In this document: piece by piece, positions 1 through 6,605 of the stretch
Numbering within the stretch: the first letter of the stretch is position 1
Layout of the letters: each line of letters begins with the position of its first letter
Assembly: GCF_000720485.1 (NCBI RefSeq)
Contig: NZ_JOAX01000047.1
Location: 1 to 40,500 of the forward strand
Length of the DNA: 40,500 nucleotides
Direction: 5' to 3'
From: Streptomyces ochraceiscleroticus
GTDB lineage: Bacteria > Actinomycetota > Actinomycetes > Streptomycetales > Streptomycetaceae
Notes under the pieces: model-generated
Told to the model about the DNA's origin: nothing
Seen by the model: only the letters and a program-made list of their open reading frames with translations
Databases searched by the model: none
Program-made: the position numbers and the translations under genes

Positions 1-153
1 GCCGGTGCCGCCGTAGACGACGAGCTTGTCCGGGTGCTCGGCGACCTCCGGGTCCAGGTTGTTCTGGAGCATCCGCAGGGCGGCCTCCTGCTGCCAGCCC
101 TGGGCGCTCAGTTCCGTACCACGCGATGCTCGCACGGGTCGCGGTCCTGACAT
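1..153 (-). CDS. hutU: Urocanate hydratase, N-terminal part (leaves left edge)
   Basis: The first 51 codons are present and the rest lies beyond the left edge. The reading begins [15 protein letters not shown] and continues through [21 protein letters not shown] to [12 protein letters not shown], which matches the conserved amino end of bacterial urocanases. The [14 protein letters not shown] stretch and the YGGTGKA segment, part of the NAD-binding start, are characteristic. Known role of the family: the second step of histidine degradation, converting urocanate to imidazolonepropionate in the cytoplasm. The start is the ATG at 153-151. The upstream gap of 133 bases is shared with the divergent gene at 287 and holds an AT-rich inverted repeat. 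Confidence 0.93.
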   Translation of the reverse strand, partial: MSGPRPVRASRGTELSAQGWQQEAALRMLQNNLDPEVAEHPDKLVVYGGTG

Positions 154-205
154 GCGCTGCCTCCTGCCCTCGGCGGTGCCCAGCACCCCACGGCACTGGA
201 TCGAT

Positions 206-233
206 ATATTCACATCTTGTATCGAGTGAATAT
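206..233. promoter_or_regulatory. AT-rich inverted repeat in the divergent hutU / decarboxylase promoter region
   Basis: ATATTCAC (206-213) and GTGAATAT (226-233) are perfect 8-bp inverted arms around a 12-base spacer. The site lies midway between the hutU start (153) and the start at 287, in the only AT-rich stretch of the neighbourhood. Position and symmetry fit an operator or overlapping promoters acting on one or both genes. Which regulator would bind is not visible. Confidence 0.5.
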
Positions 234-286
234 GGCTAGTCAATGGCGCCATGGCGGAGCCGCCCGTCAGGTGATGGAGTGAAGTC

Positions 287-1672
287 ATGACCTTCACGGG
301 CTTCACCGACAGTGGTACGGACTACAGCCGTAAGGACGACCGCGGTACGGAGCGGACCGCGCGGCGCGAGCGGGCGGTCGCGGCGGCGGTGGCGCAGGGG
401 CTGGTCGGCCCCGACGTCCCGATCATCGGGCTGCTGGACGTCGCCGGCATCCGGGCGGGCGCCGAGGCGCTGCGGGCCGCGTTCGCCGCGGTCACCGACG
501 CGCCGGTACTGCACGCCTTCGCCGTCAAGGCGGCCCCGCTGGTCCCCGTCCTGCGGCTGCTGCACGAGGCGGGCATCGGGGCCGAGGTCGCGAGCCCCGG
601 CGAGCTGGCGCTGGCCAGAGCTGCCGGGGTGCACGCCGCGCACACGGTCCTGGACTCGCCCGCCAAGACCCCCGCCGAGCTGCGCGAGGCGCTCGCGCTG
701 GGCATCGCGGTCAACGCCGACAACCCGCAGGAGCTGGCCCGCATCGACGCGCTGGTCTCCTCGGCCCCCACCCGCTCCCCCCTCGGGCTGCGGGTGAACG
801 CGCAGATCGGCGGGGGCAGCATCGAGGCGCTGTCCACGGCGACCGCGACATCGAAGTTCGGCGTCGCGCTGCGGGACGAAGGGGCCCGGCAGTGGGTGAT
901 CGATGCCTACCTGGCGCGCCCCTGGCTGACCCGGCTGCACACCCACTCCGGCTCCCAGGGCGTGCCCCTGGAGCTGATGGCGCAAGGTGTGCGGGCGGTG
1001 TACGAGCTGGCCGAGGAGATCAACGAGGCGGTGGGCCGGCAGCAGATCGACACCATCGACATCGGCGGCGGCCTGCCGGTCAACTTCGCCTCCGACGCCG
1101 ACGACCCCACCCACGAGGCGTACGCACGGGTCCTGAAGGAGCAGGTGCCGGGGCTGCTGGACGGGCGGTACGGCCTGGTCACCGAGTTCGGCCGGTCGCT
1201 GCTGGCCAAGCACGGCACGGTGCTGGCGCGGGTGGAGTACGCCAAGAGCTCCGGCGGCCGGCCGATCGCCGTCACCCACGCGGGCGTGCAGGTGGCCACG
1301 CGTACCGTCTACGCGCCGGCCGCCTGGCCGCTGCGGATCGCCGCGTTCGACGCCAAGGGGCTGCCGAAGAGCGGCGGGGAGCTCGCGCAGGACGTGGCGG
1401 GCCCGGCCTGCTTCGCGGGCGACCTGCTCGCCGAGAACCGCACGCTGCCGCCGCTGGCGCAGGGCGACTACGTGGCGGTGCTGGACACCGGCGCGTACTA
1501 CTTCGCCCACCACTACGCCTACAACAGCCTGGCCCGGCCGGCCGTGCACGGCTTCGCCGAGGGCGCGGACGGCTCGGTCGGCTTCGCCACGGTCCGCCGG
1601 TCCCAGACGCTGGAGGAGATCGTCGCGGAGGCCGGCGGCGGCGCGGAGCGGGACGCCCTCGGCCGCCTCTGA
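287..1672 (+). CDS. Fold-type III PLP-dependent decarboxylase (DAP/ornithine decarboxylase-like, possibly Y4yA type)
   Basis: This 461-residue protein has the alanine-racemase/Orn-DAP-Arg decarboxylase architecture. HAFAVKA carries the expected PLP lysine (K81), HTHSGSQG near residue 220 is the barrel histidine motif, DIGGGLPV is the glycine-rich phosphate-binding loop, and [16 protein letters not shown] near the C-terminus resembles the catalytic region of diaminopimelate decarboxylases. The lysA context (homoserine dehydrogenase, argS) is absent, so a general diamino-acid or Y4yA-type decarboxylase is more likely than LysA itself. The ATG at 287 has GGAGTGAA 5 bases upstream. The APC permease follows 119 bases downstream, so substrate uptake and decarboxylation may be linked (inference). 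Confidence 0.8.
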   Translation: MTFTGFTDSGTDYSRKDDRGTERTARRERAVAAAVAQGLVGPDVPIIGLLDVAGIRAGAEALRAAFAAVTDAPVLHAFAVKAAPLVPVLRLLHEAGIGAEVASPGELALARAAGVHAAHTVLDSPAKTPAELREALALGIAVNADNPQELARIDALVSSAPTRSPLGLRVNAQIGGGSIEALSTATATSKFGVALRDEGARQWVIDAYLARPWLTRLHTHSGSQGVPLELMAQGVRAVYELAEEINEAVGRQQIDTIDIGGGLPVNFASDADDPTHEAYARVLKEQVPGLLDGRYGLVTEFGRSLLAKHGTVLARVEYAKSSGGRPIAVTHAGVQVATRTVYAPAAWPLRIAAFDAKGLPKSGGELAQDVAGPACFAGDLLAENRTLPPLAQGDYVAVLDTGAYYFAHHYAYNSLARPAVHGFAEGADGSVGFATVRRSQTLEEIVAEAGGGAERDALGRL

Positions 1673-1754
1673 GGGCCCGCGCAGGGCTCTGGACCGGAAA
1701 ATCCGCCGGCTCTGAAGTTGCTCAACTCCCGCTTCGGGCCGGCGGCCGCGGGCA

Positions 1755-1788
1755 GTACCTCCCCCACATCGACTCTCGGGGGAGGTAC
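1755..1788 (+). promoter_or_regulatory. Hairpin that sequesters the Shine-Dalgarno of the APC permease
   Basis: GTACCTCCCCC (1755-1765) and GGGGGAGGTAC (1778-1788) form a perfect 11-bp stem with a 12-base loop. The 3' arm contains the whole ribosome site of the permease, whose ATG begins at 1792. In RNA the CCTCC of the 5' arm would mask the SD, which suggests translational control or an attenuator-like switch in the leader. The structure is read from sequence; the regulatory role is inferred. Confidence 0.6.
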
Positions 1789-1791
1789 CTG

Positions 1792-3153
1792 ATGACGGAC
1801 ACCACCACGCCGGGCCCCGCCGCACCGCCCGAGGAGACCGGCCTCAAGCGCGCCATCGGCCCGAAACTGCTGATCCTCTTCGTGATCGGCGACATCCTCG
1901 GCACCGGGATCTACGCCACCACCGGCAAGGTCGCGGGCAAGGTCGGCGGCGCGGTCTGGCTGCCATTCGTGATCGGCTTCGTCGTGGCGATCCTGACCGC
2001 GGCCTCGTACGTGGAGCTGGTCGGCAAGTACCCCAGGGCGGCCGGCGCCGCGCTGTACACCCAGAAGGCGTTCAAGGTTCCCTTCCTGACCTTCATCGTC
2101 GCCTTCATGGTGATGTGCTCGGGGCTGTCCTCGGCGAGCGCGGCGGCCCGCGCGTTCGGCGGCGACTACCTGGCCGAGTTCACCGACGCGGTGCCGCCTA
2201 CCGTCGTCGCGATCCTCTTCATCCTCGTGCTCGCGGCGCTCAATCTGCGCGGCGTCTCGGAGTCGGTGAAGGCGAACGTCGTGCTGACGCTGGTCGAGGT
2301 GACCGGGCTGCTGGTGATCCTGGCGATCGGCGCGTACGCGGTGCTCACCGGGGGCGGGGAGCCGGGGCGGCTGGCCGACTTCGAGGCGTCCGGCAGCGGC
2401 GGGTACGCGCTGGTCACCGGCGTGCTGGGCGCCACGGCGCTGGGCTTCTTCGCGTTCGTCGGCTTCGAGGACTCGGTGAACATGGCCGAGGAGACCCGGG
2501 ACCCGGTCCGCACCTTCCCGCGCGCCATCTTCATCGGCGTGGGCGTCACGGGCACCGTCTACGTCCTGGTCGCGCTCGTCTCGTCACTGCTGGTGGACCA
2601 CCGCACGCTGGAGAAGTCCAGCGGGCCGCTGCTGGAGGTGGTCAAGGCCGGCGGTCTGGACTTCCCGCCGAAGCTCTTCGCGCTGATCGCGCTCTTCGCC
2701 GTCACCAACTCGGCGCTGATCAACATCATGATGGCCTCGCGGCTCTGCTACGGCATGGCCAACGAGCGCATCCTGCCCAGGGCGATGGGCCGGGTGCTCG
2801 CGAAGCGGCGCACCCCCGTCACCGGCATCGTCTTCGTCTCCCTGCTGGCCATCGGCCTGGTCTGCACGGGCGAGATCGAAGGGCTGGGCGACACCACGGC
2901 GTTCCTGCTGCTCTGCGTCTTCGCTGTGGTCAACGTCGCGGTACTGGTGCTGCGCAAGGACCGCGTGGCGCACGCCCACTTCCGTACGCCGACGGTCCTG
3001 CCGGTACTCGGCGCGCTGACCGCCCTGATCCTCGCGAGCCCGCTGGCCGACCGCCCGGCCGAGGTCTACATCCGGGCCGGCGTCCTGCTGGCCATCGGCC
3101 TGGCCCTGTGGGCGGTGAACAAGGTGGTGCTGAAGTTCCGGGGCGAAGGCTGA
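1792..3153 (+). CDS. APC family amino acid permease
   Basis: A 453-residue hydrophobic protein with about 12 predicted membrane helices. The first segment, FVIGDILGTGIYATTGKVAG, carries the unwound G-x-G-type substrate motif of the APC superfamily. FFAFVGFEDSVNMAEETRDP near residues 220-240 is the conserved TM6/loop signature. It imports or exchanges amino acids or amines across the cytoplasmic membrane; the substrate cannot be told from sequence. I chose the ATG at 1792 because GGGGGAGG lies 6 bases upstream; the same frame is open far upstream, but that part shadows the decarboxylase. The SD sits in a hairpin (1755-1788). Co-transcription with the decarboxylase is plausible. Confidence 0.85.
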   Translation: MTDTTTPGPAAPPEETGLKRAIGPKLLILFVIGDILGTGIYATTGKVAGKVGGAVWLPFVIGFVVAILTAASYVELVGKYPRAAGAALYTQKAFKVPFLTFIVAFMVMCSGLSSASAAARAFGGDYLAEFTDAVPPTVVAILFILVLAALNLRGVSESVKANVVLTLVEVTGLLVILAIGAYAVLTGGGEPGRLADFEASGSGGYALVTGVLGATALGFFAFVGFEDSVNMAEETRDPVRTFPRAIFIGVGVTGTVYVLVALVSSLLVDHRTLEKSSGPLLEVVKAGGLDFPPKLFALIALFAVTNSALINIMMASRLCYGMANERILPRAMGRVLAKRRTPVTGIVFVSLLAIGLVCTGEIEGLGDTTAFLLLCVFAVVNVAVLVLRKDRVAHAHFRTPTVLPVLGALTALILASPLADRPAEVYIRAGVLLAIGLALWAVNKVVLKFRGEG

Positions 3154-3183
3154 TCCCGCGGCGCGTCCGGGGCCGCGGCCCGG

Positions 3184-3253
3184 CAGAGTGTGCGGATAGG
3201 GCGACCCTCCGGTCATGCGATGACATGTACCGGTCGCACCGTGGCGCACTCTG
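3184..3253. other. Long imperfect inverted repeat in the gap between permease and Roadblock operon
   Basis: The 224-base gap after the permease holds CAGAGTG (3184-3190) paired with CACTCTG (3247-3253). GCG triplets extend the arms, and an inner GTCATgcgATGAC (3212-3224) is enclosed. It could terminate the permease transcript or act as an operator ahead of the Roadblock operon. There is no T-tract to settle this. Confidence 0.35.
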
Positions 3254-3377
3254 TCGGGCTGCGGCATGTTCCGTCGAAAAGTGCCCATAGCCTCCACTTC
3301 GTCCCGCACGGTACGTAACCTCTCGGCCACAGCTGCAGAGCTGGGCGCCGCACGCCGTGGCGGGGAGAGGAGTCCGC

Positions 3378-3773
3378 GTGCCCGGGATCGAGAAGTGCCT
3401 GCTCCACGCCATGGAGCTGCCGGGTGCCCGTGGGGCCGCCATCGTGGACTGGATCAGCGGACTCGCCCTCGGCACCGTCGGGGAACCGTCCGGGGCCGAT
3501 CACGAGACCACCGCGGCCGAGACCGCCGAACTGGCCCGGATGGCCGCCGAGTACTCGGCGTTCGCCCCGGCCGGGCCGGACCGCCCGGACAAGGAGCCGC
3601 CCGTCCAGGACCTGATCCTGATCACCCGTACCGACTTCCATCTCATCCGGTTCGTCGAGACCACCTTCGACAGCAGCGTCTTCCTCCACCTGTGGCTGGA
3701 CCGCGACACGGGCAACCTCGCGCTCGCCCGCATCCGCCTGCAGAGCATCGCCGAACGGCTGGTGCTCGGATGA
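3378..3773 (+). CDS. Roadblock/LC7-domain protein 1
   Basis: About 131 residues. The N-terminal IEKCLLHAMELPGARGAAIVDWISGLALGTVG matches the first helix and strands of the Roadblock/LC7 fold. The C-terminal half, DLILITRTDFHLIRF to LHLWLDRDTGNLALARIRLQSI, is clearly paralogous to the fourth gene of this operon (DILITLGTQYHLIRL and LYLALDKDRSNLAMARHQLRSI). Such proteins bind small Ras-like GTPases (MglB on MglA; CvnB in Streptomyces conservons). I chose GTG 3378 because GGGGAGAGGAG ends 5 bases before it; an in-frame GTG at 3357 has no ribosome site. The stop overlaps the next start by 4 bases (ATGA), indicating coupling. Confidence 0.75.
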   Translation: MPGIEKCLLHAMELPGARGAAIVDWISGLALGTVGEPSGADHETTAAETAELARMAAEYSAFAPAGPDRPDKEPPVQDLILITRTDFHLIRFVETTFDSSVFLHLWLDRDTGNLALARIRLQSIAERLVLG

Positions 3774-4534
3774 AGGCGGCCCTCTCCCCGATGCTCGCGC
3801 GACTGGCGGACGAACGGGCCACCGGTGTGCTGGTCCGCGACCGCGGCGCGCTCTATCTCGCCGACGGCCAGGTCGTGCACGCCGAGAGCCCGGAGGCGCC
3901 GGGGATCGACGTCCTGCTGACCGCCTGCGGACGGCTGCCGCGGGCGGGCTGGGAGGAAGCGGTCGAGCAGGCGGGTGCCCGCAACGAGGTGGGGCGCTTC
4001 CTGGTCGACAGCGGCCGGCTGGCCGGCGGCGAGCTGGAGATCTGCCACCTGGGCGCGCTGTTCGACGCCGCCTTCTTCGCCCTGACGCCGGGAAGCGGGC
4101 CGACCCGCTTCCGCTACGGCGTCTCGCACTGGATCGGCCCGGTGCGGCCGGTGCCCGCGGCGACCGTGACCCGCGAGGCGTCGCGCCGCCGGGCGTTGCT
4201 GGCCGCCGTCTGGCCGTACCCCGACGTCGACAGCGCCCCCGTGGTGCCCCGCGCGCCGACCACCGGCCGGTGGATCACCCGCCGGCAGCGGAGCGTGCTG
4301 AACCTCGCCGACGGGGTCCGCACCCCCGAAGCCATCGCCCGGGCGCTGGGCCGCCCGGCATTCCCCACCCTGCTCGACGTCCGGCGGCTGGCCGCTGGCG
4401 GGCTGGTGGAGACACCCGCCGGCCCGGCGCCGCCCCCGACACCCCCGGCCCCCGCCTGGGTCGCCAGGGAGTACGCCGCCACGGACATCGCCCTGTTACG
4501 CCGGCTCCGTGACGCTCTGGAGGAAAGCCTGTGA
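3770..4534 (+). CDS. PATAN/DUF4388-like protein with C-terminal winged-helix-like region; carries a TTA codon
   Basis: 254 residues. Residues 1-125 (LADERATGVLVRDRGALYLADGQVVHAESPE and later EVGRFLVDSGRL) resemble PATAN/DUF4388 sensory-signalling domains, which read 'low-activity/high-activity' in bacterial response regulators. Residues about 170-225 (ITRRQRSVLNLADGVRTPEAIARALGRP and VRRLAAGGLVE) look like a winged-helix module. A Pro-rich linker follows. Leu243 is encoded by TTA (4496-4498), the codon read by bldA tRNA in Streptomyces. It is coupled to the preceding gene by the ATGA overlap. The role is not known; placement among Roadblock proteins suggests a signalling adaptor (inference). 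Confidence 0.6.
   Translation: MKAALSPMLARLADERATGVLVRDRGALYLADGQVVHAESPEAPGIDVLLTACGRLPRAGWEEAVEQAGARNEVGRFLVDSGRLAGGELEICHLGALFDAAFFALTPGSGPTRFRYGVSHWIGPVRPVPAATVTREASRRRALLAAVWPYPDVDSAPVVPRAPTTGRWITRRQRSVLNLADGVRTPEAIARALGRPAFPTLLDVRRLAAGGLVETPAGPAPPPTPPAPAWVAREYAATDIALLRRLRDALEESL
4496..4498 (+). promoter_or_regulatory. In-frame TTA (bldA) leucine codon
   Basis: Reading from the ATG at 3770, codon 243 (ALLRRL context) is CTG-TTA. TTA is very rare in Streptomyces genes and is decoded only by the developmentally controlled leucyl-tRNA bldA (established). I found no other in-frame TTA by eye in the genes called here. Confidence 0.7.
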
Positions 4535-4613
4535 CCAACCACATGAACCCTTGGGCCGTCCGTTCGCCGTCATGAGGCGCGCCCTGAGACAGCGCGCCGA
4601 GAGGAGACAGCTG

Positions 4614-5006
4614 ATGACGGCGGAAGCCGATGTGCTCGGTGAACTGATCGGACTGCGGGCCCGTCTGCCGCAACTGACCGGCGCACTCGCGGCAAGTACC
4701 GACGGCCTCGTTCTTGCCCAGGACGCCGCCGGGACCGAGGCGGAGAGCGTCGCCGCGCTCACCGCCGCGGCCCTCGGCGTCGCCCTGCGGCTGGCCGAGG
4801 CGACCGGCCAGGGGGACTTCCGGGAACTGCTGATACGCGGCGAGGACGGCTACATCGCGACCTACGCGGCGGGCTCGTCGGCCGTCCTCACGCTGCTCGC
4901 CGAACCGCGCACCAACGTGGGCCGGCTCCATCTGGAGGCCCGCAGGTCCGGTGCGCGCATCGGCGAACTGGTCGACGGCGCCCTGGAACGACTGGAGAAC
5001 GGCTGA
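4614..5006 (+). CDS. Roadblock/LC7-domain protein 2
   Basis: 130 residues covering essentially one Roadblock/LC7 fold: EADVLGELIGLRARLPQLTGALAASTDGLVLAQDA, then the helix EAESVAALTAAALGVALRLAEA, then strands ELLIRGEDGYIATYAAGSSAVLTLLAEPRTNVGRLHLEARR. This is the MglB-like layout and differs from the other two Roadblock genes here, so it is not a recent duplicate. I chose ATG 4614 because GAGAGGAGA lies 6 bases before it; an ATG at 4572 is the alternative. It starts about 80 bases after the previous stop, in the same direction. It is likely to dimerise and to partner a GTPase encoded elsewhere (inference). Confidence 0.78.
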   Translation: MTAEADVLGELIGLRARLPQLTGALAASTDGLVLAQDAAGTEAESVAALTAAALGVALRLAEATGQGDFRELLIRGEDGYIATYAAGSSAVLTLLAEPRTNVGRLHLEARRSGARIGELVDGALERLENG

Positions 5007-5066
5007 TCCATGACCGCCACCCCACCACCACGAAAACCCACCCGACGGAAAGGAAGTGTGCCTCTC

Positions 5067-5441
5067 ATGGCCAACACCGAAGCCGCACTCAAAGATGCGA
5101 TGACCTCCATCGAGGGCGCGCTCGGCGTCGCTCTCGTCGACTACTCCAGCGGCATGGCCCTGGGCACCATCGGCGGCAGCAAGGACCTCGACCTGTCGGT
5201 GGCCGCCGCGGGCAACACCGACGTGGTCCGCGCCAAAGTACGCACCATGGAGCAGCTCGGCCTCAAGGACGAGATCGAGGACATCCTGATCACACTCGGT
5301 ACGCAGTACCACCTGATCCGGCTGCTCAAGGGCCGGGGCAACAACGGCCTCTTCCTCTACCTGGCGCTGGACAAGGACCGCTCGAACCTGGCGATGGCCC
5401 GCCACCAGCTGCGGAGCATCGAGGCGCAGTTGGAGGTGTGA
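5067..5441 (+). CDS. Roadblock/LC7-like protein 3
   Basis: 124 residues beginning MANTEAALKDAMTSIEGALGVALVDYSSGMALGTIGG, the 'roadblock' opening, followed by KVRTMEQLGLKDEIEDILITLGTQYHLIRLLKGRGNNGLFLYLALDKDRSNLAMARHQL. It is paralogous to the first gene of the operon, especially over the last 60 residues. The ATG at 5067 is preceded by GGAAAGGAAG at 10-12 bases; a GTG at 5058 is an alternative that would place the SD too close. It is the last gene of the operon and is followed by a GC-rich hairpin. Function is not known beyond the fold. Confidence 0.78.
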   Translation: MANTEAALKDAMTSIEGALGVALVDYSSGMALGTIGGSKDLDLSVAAAGNTDVVRAKVRTMEQLGLKDEIEDILITLGTQYHLIRLLKGRGNNGLFLYLALDKDRSNLAMARHQLRSIEAQLEV

Positions 5442-5477
5442 CCTGCGCAGCCGGAGGCGGACCTGCTCTGAAGGCGA

Positions 5478-5506
5478 CGGCGCCGCACCTCGCCGGTGCG
5501 GCGCCG
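5478..5506. terminator. Hairpin between convergent Roadblock operon and RpiR gene
   Basis: CGGCGCCGCACC (5478-5489) and GGTGCGGCGCCG (5495-5506) form a perfect 12-bp stem with a 5-base loop, 36 bases after the last Roadblock stop and 50 bases from the RpiR stop. It could serve both strands. Confidence 0.65.
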
Positions 5507-5555
5507 CCCGCGCCTGTCCTGGGCCGGCGCCGCCCGTCCGGGCGCCGCCCGCGGG

Positions 5556-6428
5556 TCACTCCTCGAACAGCCCGCGCGCCGCCGCCCGCGCATCGAACGC
5601 CTCCAGGCTGGCCTGGGCGTCGGGCAGCGCGTCGCACATGGCCTCCAGCAGGACGCGGCCGAGGAGCATGGGGGCGCAGACCGTGTCGAAGGCCAGCCCC
5701 GTGCCGACGGCCGCGGGCAGCATGAGATCGGTGTGGCGGGCGACCGGGGCGAAAGCGCTGTCGGCGACGGTGACGACGGTCAGCCCGGCGGCGCGGGCGT
5801 AGGCCAGCGCCTCGATCACCTCGCGGGGATGGCGCGGCAGCGCGAAGCAGAGCAGGACGGTCGCGCCCGCGCGCACCGCCCCGTCGATCCGGTCGGCGAG
5901 CATCGAGCCGCCCTCGTCCAGCAGCCGCACGTCGGGGTGGACCTTGCTCGCGAAGTACGCGAAGCCCGCGGCCTGGCCCATCGCGGCGCGCAGCCCGAGC
6001 ACCGGCAGCACCGGGGAGGCCGCGAACAGCCGGGCGGCCTCCTCTATCGGCGCGGGGTCGGCGAGCGCCGCCGACAGCTCCTGGAGGTTGCCGATCTCCT
6101 CCTGTACGGCCTGCTGGTACTCGTTGAGCGAGTCGGGGGCCGGCGCGGCGCGGTCCGGGGCGACGTCGCGGAGGTGGCGGCGGAGCGCCGGGTAGCCGTC
6201 GAAGCCGAGGGCGACCGCGAAGCGGGTCACCGAGGGCTGGCTGACGCCGGCCAGCTCGGCCAGCTCCACGCTGGAGAGGAACGGCGCGTCGGCGGCCCGG
6301 CGCACCATGCAGTGCGCGATCCGGCGCTGGGTCGGCGTGAGCCGGTGCCCCTCGAAGAGCTTCTGCAGCCGCGCCGCCGCACCGGCGGTCGCCTCGGTGG
6401 CGCCCTCGCCCCCGTTGTCCCCGCTCAT
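5556..6428 (-). CDS. MurR/RpiR family transcriptional regulator
   Basis: 290 residues with the two-part family layout. The N-terminal HTH_6 domain spans about residues 20-90, with the recognition helix in SSVELAELAGVSQPSVTRFAVALGF. A C-terminal SIS domain spans about 125-265, with VLPVLGLRAAMGQAAGFAYFASKV, VLLCFALPRHPREVIEALAYARAAGLTVVTVADS and the usual HTDLMLPA strand. SIS domains of this family sense phosphorylated sugars or related metabolites. ATG 6428 has GAGAGGAC 5 bases upstream. It is transcribed divergently from the NCS1 permease, so it probably controls that gene. RpiR regulators beside nucleobase or hydantoin permeases are common in actinomycetes. Confidence 0.85.
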   Translation of the reverse strand: MSGDNGGEGATEATAGAAARLQKLFEGHRLTPTQRRIAHCMVRRAADAPFLSSVELAELAGVSQPSVTRFAVALGFDGYPALRRHLRDVAPDRAAPAPDSLNEYQQAVQEEIGNLQELSAALADPAPIEEAARLFAASPVLPVLGLRAAMGQAAGFAYFASKVHPDVRLLDEGGSMLADRIDGAVRAGATVLLCFALPRHPREVIEALAYARAAGLTVVTVADSAFAPVARHTDLMLPAAVGTGLAFDTVCAPMLLGRVLLEAMCDALPDAQASLEAFDARAAARGLFEE

Positions 6429-6571
6429 CGTGTCCTCTCGGTCCGGTTCCGGCGTGTGCTCCGCGTGTGCTGCCCGACTCTACGTAATCCCCGGCGTGAC
6501 CTGCCCGGGCCGGAGCCGTAACCAGCGTTTTACTCCAGCCTATTGCATTTCCATTCACCGACCCCTAATCC

Positions 6572-6584
6572 TGAATGAATTCAT
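6572..6584. promoter_or_regulatory. Candidate operator between RpiR regulator and NCS1 permease
   Basis: The 177-base divergent region is AT-rich near 6525-6590. It contains the perfect 10-bp palindrome ATGAATTCAT (6575-6584) inside TGAATGAATTCAT. The site lies just upstream of the permease SD (GAGAGAGGGA, 6590-6599). TGAA-type palindromes are typical of RpiR sites, so autoregulation and permease control are likely (inference). Confidence 0.45.
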
Positions 6585-6605
6585 GCAGCGAGAGAGGGAC
6601 GACCC

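Noticed and set aside
236..1825. Long open frame on the minus strand across the decarboxylase
   Set aside because: Translation is Arg/Gly/Val-rich without a domain and mirrors the codon bias of the plus-strand gene; an antisense shadow.
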